Positions 34,733 through 42,654 of a DNA stretch of 64,000 nucleotides are shown here, in pieces. Location: the NCBI GenBank assembly GCA_036961355.1, contig JBALVL010000001.1:1-64000 (forward strand). The letters run 5' to 3'. The translations under genes were made by a program, and so were the position numbers. The DNA comes from Motiliproteus sp036961355 (GTDB taxonomy: Bacteria > Pseudomonadota > Gammaproteobacteria > Pseudomonadales > Balneatricaceae). Positions within the stretch are counted from its first letter, which is position 1. The number at the start of each line of letters is the position of its first letter. The notes below the pieces were generated by a model. It was not told the DNA's origin and did no database searches. It was given only the letters and a program-made list of their open reading frames with translations.

Positions 34733-35641
34733 CTAGCGTTGTTGTTTTAAAAAATCACGTGCCAATTCAGCGGTTACCTGATCAGGGAAAAGCTCTATCA
34801 GCTTATTCATTGTAGCTTTCGCTTTCTCCGTCTGCTTGAGACCCTGATAGCAAAGCCCCAATTTATAGTAAGCATCGGCCACCTTGGCATTGTTCGGATA
34901 TCGCTCGATCACTTGCAGGTAGGCAAAGCTGGCCTTTTCCAGGTCCGGATTCGACTGAGCCCGGTGCACTTCACCGGTCCAATACAACACGTTAGCAGTC
35001 AACGTACTCTGCGGATACGTGATAAGGAACTGCTCAAATGCTGTTAACGCCTGATCAAAACGGCTCTTACGTACCAGCGCGAAAGCATCTTTAAACGCTT
35101 GCGAATCGGACACAGTCGGTGAGGAAGCTGCGACGGGAGGCACGATAACCAACGGTGTCGAGGAAGTAGATGAAGCGGCAGTTGCTGAAGCACCTGAGCC
35201 TACTGAAGCAGGTTCCACCAGCGAGGTTAACGGCAAGGCCGTTGCTGGCGCTGAATAAGTTTGCTGATTAAGCAAACTCAAACGCCGGTCAAGATCACGA
35301 TAGCGATCTCGCTGATCGACCTGCATCTTCTTAAGCTGATGCTGCTGCTGTTCCACCTGCCCACGCAGCATACCAACCTCTTCCTGCAACTGATCAAGCA
35401 TCATCAATAACTCACCCAAGGCGGCATTTGATGACGAAGTCGTTGTTGGGCGAGGTGCTGGAGCCGCTGAAGCGGAAGATGGGGCTACCGGCGCAACGAA
35501 GACCGGCGTCGACGCCGCAGAATTTCCTGTTGCGGAATTTTGATTCGAGCGATCTTCAACAGGAATTCCATCCTGAGCTATCGCTGACTCAAAAAAGAGC
35601 CCCAGTAGCAGGGCTACTGAGGCTGTGGTCAATCTACTCAT
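34733..35641 (-). CDS. cpoB: Cell division coordinator CpoB (YbgF)
   Basis: 302 residues, periplasmic. A signal peptide (1-22, cleavage near SAIA-QDG), a Ser/Ala-rich linker (about 35-70), a coiled-coil trimerisation segment (about 73-130 with MLDQLQEEVGMLRGQVEQQQ), a second Ala/Ser/Pro linker, and a C-terminal TPR domain (about 180-300, e.g. VLYWTGEVHRAQ, AYYKLGLCYQGL). CpoB links TolA and PBP1B to coordinate outer-membrane constriction with septal peptidoglycan synthesis. Only 3 bp separate it from pal, so they are co-transcribed. Confidence 0.94.
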   Translation of the reverse strand: MSRLTTASVALLLGLFFESAIAQDGIPVEDRSNQNSATGNSAASTPVFVAPVAPSSASAAPAPRPTTTSSSNAALGELLMMLDQLQEEVGMLRGQVEQQQHQLKKMQVDQRDRYRDLDRRLSLLNQQTYSAPATALPLTSLVEPASVGSGASATAASSTSSTPLVIVPPVAASSPTVSDSQAFKDAFALVRKSRFDQALTAFEQFLITYPQSTLTANVLYWTGEVHRAQSNPDLEKASFAYLQVIERYPNNAKVADAYYKLGLCYQGLKQTEKAKATMNKLIELFPDQVTAELARDFLKQQR

Positions 35642-35644
35642 CGG

Positions 35645-36214
35645 TTAGTGGCTGTACTTCAGCTCTACACGACGATTTTTAGCCCATGAACCATCTTCGT
35701 GGCCCATCATGGCTGGACGTTCTTCACCGTAGCTAACGACTTCAATCTGGTTGCTAGCAGCACCTTGGACGGTCATGAAGCGGCTAACAGCCTTGCCACG
35801 ACGTTCACCCAGAGCCATGTTGTACTCGCGAGTTCCGCGCTCATCAGCGTGACCTTCAAGAACCAGACGTGCGTCAGGGTTCATCGACAGGTACTTGGCA
35901 TGAGCACTCAGATCTTCAAATGCATCGGCCGGTACAACCGCCTTGTCAAAGTCAAAATAGAACACACTCTGCAGAGCAGCCAGAGCAGCTTTCGCCTCTT
36001 CAGCTTTCTGCGCCATCATGGCATCGTGATCCATCTGACCACTTTCCATGCTGCTATCTGAACCAGTACCGCTGGAACTAGCCTGATCCTGTTGCTGAGT
36101 ATCCTGCTCCATTGTTTCGCTGCTATCGCTAGAAGAGCCAGTTGAGCTACAACCAGTGATCCATGCAACAGTCGCCGCAACAACGATAGCCTTGCTAATA
36201 GTTCCAACGCGCAT
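35645..36214 (-). CDS. pal: Peptidoglycan-associated lipoprotein Pal
   Basis: 189 residues. A lipoprotein signal peptide ends in WITGC (Cys about 22), followed by a long Ser/Asp/Gln/Met-rich linker (about 25-70) that is longer than in E. coli Pal, then the OmpA-like peptidoglycan-binding domain. That domain contains FYFDFDKAVV, LEGHADERGTREYNMALGER and YGEERPAMMGHEDGSWAKNR. It anchors the outer membrane to peptidoglycan and binds TolB. The C-terminus (VELKYSH) is intact. Confidence 0.96.
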   Translation of the reverse strand: MRVGTISKAIVVAATVAWITGCSSTGSSSDSSETMEQDTQQQDQASSSGTGSDSSMESGQMDHDAMMAQKAEEAKAALAALQSVFYFDFDKAVVPADAFEDLSAHAKYLSMNPDARLVLEGHADERGTREYNMALGERRGKAVSRFMTVQGAASNQIEVVSYGEERPAMMGHEDGSWAKNRRVELKYSH

Positions 36215-36273
36215 TATGAGCTCCTAATTTAAATCTAGATATAATTGTGGCCTAAGGTACTGCTTCAATTGAT

Positions 36274-37560
36274 CTATTGCAAGTACGGAGACCACGCTGG
36301 TTCACGAACGTTACCACTCTTAGACGGAAGTCTGAATTTTACCTGCCCATCGAGCGAAACTGCAGCTAAAACCTCTTTATCACCCTCCTGAGTAGCATAG
36401 ATCACGATACTGCCATTAGGGGCGATACTGGGCGATTCATCTAACGAGGTTTGACTAAGCACATCGAGACGACCTGTTTTGAGGTCTTGTACGGCGATAT
36501 GAAAGCTCCCCCGGTTTCTATGCACCATCACCAGATGACGACCATCGTGGGTGAGGTGCGCTTTGGCGTTGTAATCGCCTTCAAACGTCAGCCGCTCCAC
36601 CCAGCCGGTGGCCAGCTCTTGCTGATAGATCTGTGGCGCGCCGCCCCGGTTGGACGTAAACAAGATCGACTTACCATCGGCCGACCAGGTTGCCTCGGTA
36701 TCTATACCGTAATGCCGGGTAACTCTGGTGAGCTTACGACTGGCGATATCTAGCGTATATATCTCCGGATTGCCATCCTTCGACAGCGTCAACGCCAGTG
36801 TCTTGCCGTCAGGTGACCAGGAAGGCGCCCCGTTGAGCCCCCTATAACGCGTCACTTGTTCACGGGCTCCCGTCAACTTGTCGTGGATGAAAATCGCGGG
36901 GCGACCGGTTTCGAAGGAGACATACGCCAGTTTCTTACCATCACGCGACCAGGACGGCGATAAAATCGGTTCATTGGACTGCAGAATTACCTTTGGGTTC
37001 GCGCCATCGGCATCGGATACTTCAAGGCGGTAGTTGTAACGTTCTTGGCTCAAACGCTGCGCAGTGACATAGACAATTTCAGTGGCAAAGGCACCGGGAA
37101 TGCCTGTCAATTTCTGATAGACCGCATCGGCAACTCGGTGTGCCATTCGGCGAAATTGCTTATTCGTGCCTTTGATATAGGCAGCTAACAGGCGGGTTTC
37201 ATTAACCACATCGTAAAGTTCATAATTTATCCGATAGCGACCGTCGGCCTCAGCCAATACCTGCCCGATCAGCATGTAATCCTGATCCGCCAAGCGCCAG
37301 TCACGAAAATATACTTCTTTACTACGCGTCGGAAAACTCAACATATTGTTGCGATTCATCATCGCAAACAAACCGCTACGGTAGAGGTCATCGGAGATAA
37401 TCTGCGCCACATCTTCGGGCAAGCTCCGCGCCTGCTGCCAGCCAAACGGCACCACGGCTACAGGAACAGGCTGATCGACCCCCTGAGTGATCTCGATGGT
37501 CAGCTCAGCTTGAGCCAACGACGACCAGATGAACAACAGTAGAGCCCCTAGACGTAGCAT
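36274..37560 (-). CDS. tolB: Tol-Pal system periplasmic beta-propeller TolB
   Basis: 428 residues. A signal peptide (about 1-18, ending LAQA), an N-terminal alpha/beta domain (about 20-160) that meets TolA, and a C-terminal six-bladed propeller with repeated PSWSRDGKKLAYVSFETG, PSWSPDGKTLALTLSKDG and ATWSADGKSILFTSNRGG blades, which binds Pal. Length and blade spacing are normal. The Tol-Pal complex uses proton motive force to pull in the outer membrane during division. Confidence 0.97.
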   Translation of the reverse strand: MLRLGALLLFIWSSLAQAELTIEITQGVDQPVPVAVVPFGWQQARSLPEDVAQIISDDLYRSGLFAMMNRNNMLSFPTRSKEVYFRDWRLADQDYMLIGQVLAEADGRYRINYELYDVVNETRLLAAYIKGTNKQFRRMAHRVADAVYQKLTGIPGAFATEIVYVTAQRLSQERYNYRLEVSDADGANPKVILQSNEPILSPSWSRDGKKLAYVSFETGRPAIFIHDKLTGAREQVTRYRGLNGAPSWSPDGKTLALTLSKDGNPEIYTLDIASRKLTRVTRHYGIDTEATWSADGKSILFTSNRGGAPQIYQQELATGWVERLTFEGDYNAKAHLTHDGRHLVMVHRNRGSFHIAVQDLKTGRLDVLSQTSLDESPSIAPNGSIVIYATQEGDKEVLAAVSLDGQVKFRLPSKSGNVREPAWSPYLQ

Positions 37561-37626
37561 GTATCGATATCCTCTTATTGTTCGTAGTTAGCCGATCGAT
37601 CACCGCACAGGCAATCAGTTAGTTCG

Positions 37627-38529
37627 CTAATACCGAAGGTCGTCCGGCCTGAACTCTAATACTATCTGTCGCAAGTAGCGGTCAAATACCACCGGATCAA
37701 TATTTTGCAACTTAGGGAAACGCTCCGCCTTAAGCACCGCTTTAACCGCACTGCGATCGAACGCTTCATCGCCACTGGATTTAAATATATTTGCATCATC
37801 GACTTCACCGGTCGGCAGTAGACGTATACGCACACTAACAACCATGCCGTTCCGAGCCGATGCAGGCCGTACCCACTGCGACTGCACGCCAGAGCGGATC
37901 ACGTCACTGGCTGAGGCCACCAACTGTTGCGCCTGGGCCTGCCATGCTTGCTCAGCATCAGCCTGCGCCTGTTGCTGTGCTTGTTGTTGCCTCAGCCGCT
38001 CTTGCGCCAGCAACTTTTCTTCTTGCTCGGCCTGATCCGCAATCCGCCTCGCTTCGGCTTGCTTACGTTGTTCGGCTTTCTTCTGATCAGCCTTCTTCTG
38101 CTCGGCCTTTTGCTGGTCAGCTTTTTTCTTCTTTGCCAGAGACAAACGTTCCGCTTCAGCCTTACGTTTAGAATCTGCTTTGCGTTTGTTATCGGCCTTT
38201 TTCTTCTGAGCTATCTTCCGTTGTTTGTCCTTCTCGGCACGCTGCTTTGCTTTACGTTTGGCCTCGGCTTTCTTTTTTGCAGCAGCTTTTTTTGACGCCG
38301 TCTTTTTGGCTGCCGCTTTCTTGCTGGCATCAGCTTTACGCTTGGCCTCATCCTTGGCTTTATTCTGACTACGAAGATCGACCAGTTCAGCGTTAATATG
38401 CCGTGGCGTAACCCGAACCTGCTTACCCTCCGTTTCGAACCAGGTGGTCGCCGTCAACATCACCAGCCCTGCATGGAACAGCAGCGCTAAGATGGTGGGC
38501 AGAATGTAGCTTTTTAATCCGTCGCTCAT
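37627..38529 (-). CDS. tolA: Tol-Pal system protein TolA
   Basis: 300 residues. One N-terminal membrane helix (about 10-30), a long Lys/Ala-rich coiled-coil rod (about 55-195, made of KKKA, KAEAKRKA-type repeats and QQAQ stretches), and a C-terminal TolA domain III (about 200-300, VSVRIRLLPTGEVDDANIFK, AVLKAERFPKL). It spans the periplasm and transmits energy from TolQR to TolB-Pal. It is 3 bp upstream of the end of tolR, so translation is probably coupled. Confidence 0.95.
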   Translation of the reverse strand: MSDGLKSYILPTILALLFHAGLVMLTATTWFETEGKQVRVTPRHINAELVDLRSQNKAKDEAKRKADASKKAAAKKTASKKAAAKKKAEAKRKAKQRAEKDKQRKIAQKKKADNKRKADSKRKAEAERLSLAKKKKADQQKAEQKKADQKKAEQRKQAEARRIADQAEQEEKLLAQERLRQQQAQQQAQADAEQAWQAQAQQLVASASDVIRSGVQSQWVRPASARNGMVVSVRIRLLPTGEVDDANIFKSSGDEAFDRSAVKAVLKAERFPKLQNIDPVVFDRYLRQIVLEFRPDDLRY

Positions 38530-38531
38530 CG

Positions 38532-38948
38532 TTACTCGGTAACCAAACCGACACCGGGAGCGCCCGCACCCTGCAGTGCAGCCATCAACTCCACCACATT
38601 CTCATAAGGTACCTTACGATCACCGCGAACCAGAATACGCTTCTTGGGGTTGCTGTTTAGGATCTTGGCAACGCGATCGACAACCACGTCCATTTCCACC
38701 GGCTTGAGCGGGTCACCGCCGACATCGATGAAATACTGCCCTTTGGCATCGATCGACACGATAAGTGGTTCCTGATCACGGCTATCAACAGGCTCAGCAC
38801 CAACCTTAGGTAGCTGAACATCAACCCCCTGAGTCAACATCGGAGCGGTGATCATAAAAATCACCAGCAACACCATCATCACGTCGATATAAGGCACGAC
38901 GTTGATCTCAGCGTTAAGTTTGCGTTTCGCTTTTTTCCTACGAATCAT
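38532..38948 (-). CDS. tolR: Tol-Pal system protein TolR
   Basis: 138 residues of the ExbD/TolR family. One N-terminal membrane helix (INVVPYIDVMMVLLVIFMI) containing the conserved Asp that carries protons, and a periplasmic domain with IFVKGDRKVPY-type residues (ILVRGDRKVPYENVV). The positively charged N-terminal cytoplasmic tail (MIRRKKAKRKLNAE) is typical. It forms the proton-driven stator with TolQ. Confidence 0.96.
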   Translation of the reverse strand: MIRRKKAKRKLNAEINVVPYIDVMMVLLVIFMITAPMLTQGVDVQLPKVGAEPVDSRDQEPLIVSIDAKGQYFIDVGGDPLKPVEMDVVVDRVAKILNSNPKKRILVRGDRKVPYENVVELMAALQGAGAPGVGLVTE

Positions 38949-38958
38949 GCCTCAACCC

Positions 38959-39639
38959 TCAGCCTGACGCATGAACACGGCGATGCAGGATGCTGGAGAA
39001 CTCTTCGGCGAAGGTTTCGTAACTGTTTAGCAGCGTCTCGACCCGAGACGAATAACGGTTGTAGGCGATAACCGCAGGGATAGCGGCAAACAGGCCGATG
39101 GCGGTTGCGATCAGCGCTTCAGAAATACCAGGAGCCACGCTGGCCAGCGTAGCCTGATGTACATTTGCCAGCCCCCGGAACGAATTCATGATGCCCCAAA
39201 CCGTACCGAACAGACCAACATAAGGGCTCACCGAGCCGACCGAAGCCAAAAACGGCAAATGGGTTTCCAGCTTCTCTTCCTCGCGCGCCAGCGCAACCCG
39301 CATCGCTCGTTGCACCCCTTCCATAACCGCATCGGGATCGGCATCGGTCTGCTGTCTAAGCCGGGTAAACTCTTTGATACCTGCACGAAAGATATTCTCC
39401 AGCGCACTGTCATTATTTGGCGCAGCATTCACTTCGCGGAACAATGAGCTCAAATCGATACCTGACCAGAATTTGTCTTCAAACTCGCGTAAGGAACGAC
39501 GGGCATTTGACAGGTAACTGCGTCGCTGCAAGATCATCACCCATGAGGCGACCGATGCAAACACCAATACCACCATCACCAACTGAACGACGACACTGGC
39601 ATTGACCACCAGACTCCAAAGCGACATCTTCTCTACCAC
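38959..39639 (-). CDS. tolQ: Tol-Pal system protein TolQ
   Basis: 226 residues, MotA/ExbB-type membrane protein with three helices: an N-terminal one (about 10-35), and a pair at about 130-160 and 165-195 containing VGLFGTVWGIMNSFRGL and ALIATAIGLFAAIPAV. I place the start at GTG 39639 (MVEKMSLWSL), 7 nt after AAGGAG; this aligns with E. coli TolQ. ATG 39627 is possible but badly spaced. The frame upstream (to 39699) is not conserved. Confidence 0.95.
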   Translation of the reverse strand: MVEKMSLWSLVVNASVVVQLVMVVLVFASVASWVMILQRRSYLSNARRSLREFEDKFWSGIDLSSLFREVNAAPNNDSALENIFRAGIKEFTRLRQQTDADPDAVMEGVQRAMRVALAREEEKLETHLPFLASVGSVSPYVGLFGTVWGIMNSFRGLANVHQATLASVAPGISEALIATAIGLFAAIPAVIAYNRYSSRVETLLNSYETFAEEFSSILHRRVHASG

Positions 39640-39791
39640 AAACCCTCTCCTTATTGAGCCCAGCCAGCCGACTCGGTCATGCCCGCGGTGCAACAACACC
39701 TCTGGCGATCATTTCAGTTTTGCTGAGTCCTGCAGCATGACACTGTTGTATGCCGTAGACCCGATTTCAGTACGAAAACGCCCATATCACG

Positions 39792-40229
39792 CTAAAACCT
39801 GACCAACTGTTGCGCCATCTCAGCAGGGATTGCAACAGGCTTAAGCGTCTGTGCAGCCACCGCCGCCACTTTGACCTCGGCACTGCATAGCAAGGTACCC
39901 ATCTCAGCGTGGAACACCCGCTGCTCGAATACCAGACTCGCGGCCGACTGGCGTTGGATAGCCGTCTCGATTAAAAGTTCATCATCTAAGCGAGCCGATT
40001 GGCGATAACGGCAATTTAGGCTGTGCACCACAAACAACAGGCCTTGTTGTTTAAGCAATTGTTGCTGATAACCCAATTCACGTAGCAACTCTGTACGCGC
40101 CCGTTCCATAAACTTGAGATAGTTAACGTAGTAAACGATGCCGCCCAGATCGGTGTCCTCGATATAGACTCGAAAACGGCATCGATGAACGGTTTTTTCG
40201 TCCGCTGACGGCTTTATTACCTCAGCCAT
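39792..40229 (-). CDS. ybgC: Acyl-CoA thioesterase YbgC
   Basis: 145 residues, hot-dog-fold thioesterase of the YbgC/4-hydroxybenzoyl-CoA family. The catalytic region is FRVYIEDTDLGGIVYYVNYL (Asp of DTDxxGxVY), followed by RARTELLRELGY. It hydrolyses short- to medium-chain acyl-CoA or acyl-ACP and is almost always found in front of tolQ. ATG 40229 with GGAG 6 nt upstream is the start; it overlaps the ruvB end by 8 bp, so ruvB and ybgC are coupled. Confidence 0.94.
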   Translation of the reverse strand: MAEVIKPSADEKTVHRCRFRVYIEDTDLGGIVYYVNYLKFMERARTELLRELGYQQQLLKQQGLLFVVHSLNCRYRQSARLDDELLIETAIQRQSAASLVFEQRVFHAEMGTLLCSAEVKVAAVAAQTLKPVAIPAEMAQQLVRF

Positions 40230-41244
40230 TATCGCTCCGGTGCAACGATTCCATTCCAAAATGCTGGTACGCCAGTTTGGTTAACACCCGCCCGCGCGGA
40301 GTTCGCATGATGTAACCTTGCTGAATCAAGAAAGGCTCAAGCACATCCTCGATGGTATCGCGCTCTTCGCTGATCGCCGCAGCTAGGCTATCGATACCGA
40401 CAGGCCCGCCGTCAAACTTCTCGATCATCGCCAACAGCAAGCGTCGGTCCATATGATCAAAACCATGGTGATCAACATTAAGCATATCGAGTGCTTTGTC
40501 GGCCACCGCACCGGTGATCTTGCCGTCGGCTTTAACCTCAGCATAATCGCGTGAACGGCGTAACAAGCGGTTAGCGATCCGCGGCGTGCCGCGCGAACGA
40601 CGTGCAATCTCGCGGGCACCGTCAGCATCGATACCAACGCCGACCATCTTCGCCGAACGCGTCACAATACTGATCAGGTCTTCGACGCTATAAAATTCCA
40701 AGCGCTGCACAATGCCAAAACGATCACGCAACGGCGAAGTTAACAACCCGGCACGGGTGGTTGCCCCTACCAGCGTAAACGGCGGCAGATCGAGCTTAAT
40801 CGAGCGTGCGGCCGGGCCTTCGCCGATCATGATATCGAGCTGATAATCTTCCATTGCCGGATAAAGAATCTCTTCAACAACGGGGCTAAGCCTATGTATC
40901 TCGTCGATAAACAGCACATCACCCGGTTCTAAATTGGTCAGCATCGCGGCCAAGTCACCGGCCTTTTCAAGCACTGGGCCTGAGGTCGATTTGAGATTGC
41001 TCTCCATCTCGTTCGCGATAATATGAGCCAACGTGGTTTTACCGAGCCCGGGCGGACCAAATATCAATGTGTGATCCAATGGCTCATCGCGGTTGCGAGC
41101 TGCTGGAATGAAAATCTCCATCTGATCACACACAGCCGGCTGACCGACGTAATCGGCCAACTTACGGGGGCGAATCGCCCTATCCTGTACCGCTTCGCTG
41201 CGTGTACTCGGTTGAGGGGCGACAAAGCGATCAGCTTCAATCAT
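40222..41244 (-). CDS. ruvB: Holliday junction branch migration ATPase RuvB
   Basis: 340 residues, AAA+ motor of the RuvABC resolvasome. Walker A is FGPPGLGKTTLAH, Walker B LFIDEIHRL, sensor 1 VGATTRAG, and the arginine finger is in SPLRDRFGI. The C-terminal winged helix reads QQGYIMRTPRGRVLT. The start ATG 41244 (MIEADRF) matches RuvB; the frame extends 12 residues further. It follows ruvA after about 130 bp and is coupled to ybgC. Confidence 0.97.
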   Translation of the reverse strand: MIEADRFVAPQPSTRSEAVQDRAIRPRKLADYVGQPAVCDQMEIFIPAARNRDEPLDHTLIFGPPGLGKTTLAHIIANEMESNLKSTSGPVLEKAGDLAAMLTNLEPGDVLFIDEIHRLSPVVEEILYPAMEDYQLDIMIGEGPAARSIKLDLPPFTLVGATTRAGLLTSPLRDRFGIVQRLEFYSVEDLISIVTRSAKMVGVGIDADGAREIARRSRGTPRIANRLLRRSRDYAEVKADGKITGAVADKALDMLNVDHHGFDHMDRRLLLAMIEKFDGGPVGIDSLAAAISEERDTIEDVLEPFLIQQGYIMRTPRGRVLTKLAYQHFGMESLHRSDNG

Positions 41245-41376
41245 ATCGATCTCAAACAGGAAAAAAGTGATTTTAGACAACAGTTATAGAGGCGGCTGAT
41301 GATAAAGCATCGTGCCGCTAAACCCTAACCTTTAAGGCGGGCTGTCGAAGCAGTCATTAACCTAACTTCAGCTGTC

Positions 41377-41982
41377 CTACATGTTTTTTAACGACTGCCT
41401 TATTAACTCATCTACGCTGGTATTCCCCAGCACTTTATGCGCTTTGGATACCGCTTTGCTAGCCTGTGCTGGCTTGTAGCCCAGCGCTATCAGCGCACTC
41501 TCCGCATCGTCTAGTGAATTATCAACAATCGACGCGCTATGATCACCAGTCAGTTCAAAACCGGTATCTTGAGGCAGCCAGTCACGCATCTTATCGCGCA
41601 TCTCAACAATCAATCGCTCGGCAGTTTTCTTACCAACACCTGGGATCTTCACCAGCGCTGCACTGTCATCGTGGTTAACACAGCGAGCAAAATCATCGGC
41701 ACCGATCCCCGATAAAATCCCAATCGCCATCTTGGGGCCAACACCATTCACTTTTATCAGGGTCCTAAACAGCGCCCGTTCCTGTTTACTGGCAAAACCG
41801 AACAGCAGTTGCGCATCTTCACGCACAACAAAATGGGTATGCAGCAACACCTCTTGACCCAAGGCAGGCAGGCCGAAAATAGTGCTCATCGGTGCCTCTA
41901 CCTCATAACCAACCCCTTGCACATCGATCAGTACCTGCGGTGGTTGTTTCTCTAGCAGTGTCCCTTTGAGCCTGCCGATCAT
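41377..41982 (-). CDS. ruvA: Holliday junction DNA helicase subunit RuvA
   Basis: 201 residues. OB-fold domain I (MIGRLKGTLLEKQPPQVLID), helix-hairpin-helix domain II with LIKVNGVGPKMAIGILSG and LVKIPGVGKKTAERLIVEM, a flexible acidic linker, and domain III (SALIALGYKPAQASKAV) that contacts RuvB. It tetramerises on Holliday junctions. No LexA box is visible in the short gap from ruvC. Confidence 0.97.
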   Translation of the reverse strand: MIGRLKGTLLEKQPPQVLIDVQGVGYEVEAPMSTIFGLPALGQEVLLHTHFVVREDAQLLFGFASKQERALFRTLIKVNGVGPKMAIGILSGIGADDFARCVNHDDSAALVKIPGVGKKTAERLIVEMRDKMRDWLPQDTGFELTGDHSASIVDNSLDDAESALIALGYKPAQASKAVSKAHKVLGNTSVDELIRQSLKNM

Positions 41983-42047
41983 CTCTATCTCCTATTTGTG
42001 TCATCTTGGCGCTACTATTCGCCCAAAGCTTAATAAGACGGCGCTGA

Positions 42048-42563
42048 CTAACGCCGAGAACGGGAGGAGCGTTCGACCCCCGCATAGCGGATCTGGCTCT
42101 GACGGGTGTATGCGTGGCAAAGCGCTATAGCCAAACCATCGGCAGCGTCTTCCTGTGGCAAACCAGGCAACTTCAGAATAGAACTGACCATATGCTGGAC
42201 CTGAGCCTTTTTCGCCGCCCCAGTACCCACCACGGCCAGCTTCACCGCCCGTGCGGCATACTCGGCTATCGGCAACCCCTGAGTCGCGCCAGCAACGATC
42301 GCAGCACCGCGTGCCTGGCCAAGTTTGAGTGCTGAATCGGGATTGCGCGCCATGAACACTTGCTCAATGGCCATCTCTTGAGGGCTGTACAGCGTGATAA
42401 GCTCTACTACCCCTTCATACACCTGCTTGAGGCGGTCCGGAAGATAGTCCCCTTTAATCCGAATACAGCCACTGGCAACATAGTCTTGTCGACCACCCAC
42501 CACATTAATCACGCCGTAGCCGGTAATTCGTGAACCGGGATCGATACCTAGTATCAGAGTCAT
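42048..42563 (-). CDS. ruvC: Crossover junction endodeoxyribonuclease RuvC
   Basis: 171 residues, RNase H-fold resolvase. The catalytic acidic residues are seen in ILGIDPGSRITGYGV (Asp 7), EMAIEQVFMA (Glu) and QEDAADGLAIALCHAY (Asp pair). The start ATG 42563 (MTLILGIDPG) has AGAGAGG upstream; the frame runs 20 residues further. The gene order ruvC-ruvA-ruvB is standard, but the genes usually in front (aspS, yebC) are absent and ppiD stands there instead. Confidence 0.96.
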   Translation of the reverse strand: MTLILGIDPGSRITGYGVINVVGGRQDYVASGCIRIKGDYLPDRLKQVYEGVVELITLYSPQEMAIEQVFMARNPDSALKLGQARGAAIVAGATQGLPIAEYAARAVKLAVVGTGAAKKAQVQHMVSSILKLPGLPQEDAADGLAIALCHAYTRQSQIRYAGVERSSRSRR

Positions 42564-42608
42564 AGATGCCTCTCTGTCCTGACCTTTAGCGGCGTGGTGC
42601 TGCACAAC

Positions 42609-42633
42609 CAAAAAGGGAGCCAACGGCTCCCTT
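42609..42633 (-). terminator. Terminator after ppiD
   Basis: AAGGGAGCC-GTT-GGCTCCCTT hairpin followed by T-rich sequence on the - strand, 22 bp beyond the ppiD stop. It separates the clp-lon-hup-ppiD block from ruvC. Confidence 0.8.
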
Positions 42634-42654
42634 GGTCGATCTCACAGAGATCGT

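Noticed and set aside
37844..38295. Cys- and Leu-rich open frames antisense to tolA
   Set aside because: They arise from the Lys/Ala/Gln repeats of the tolA coiled coil read backwards.
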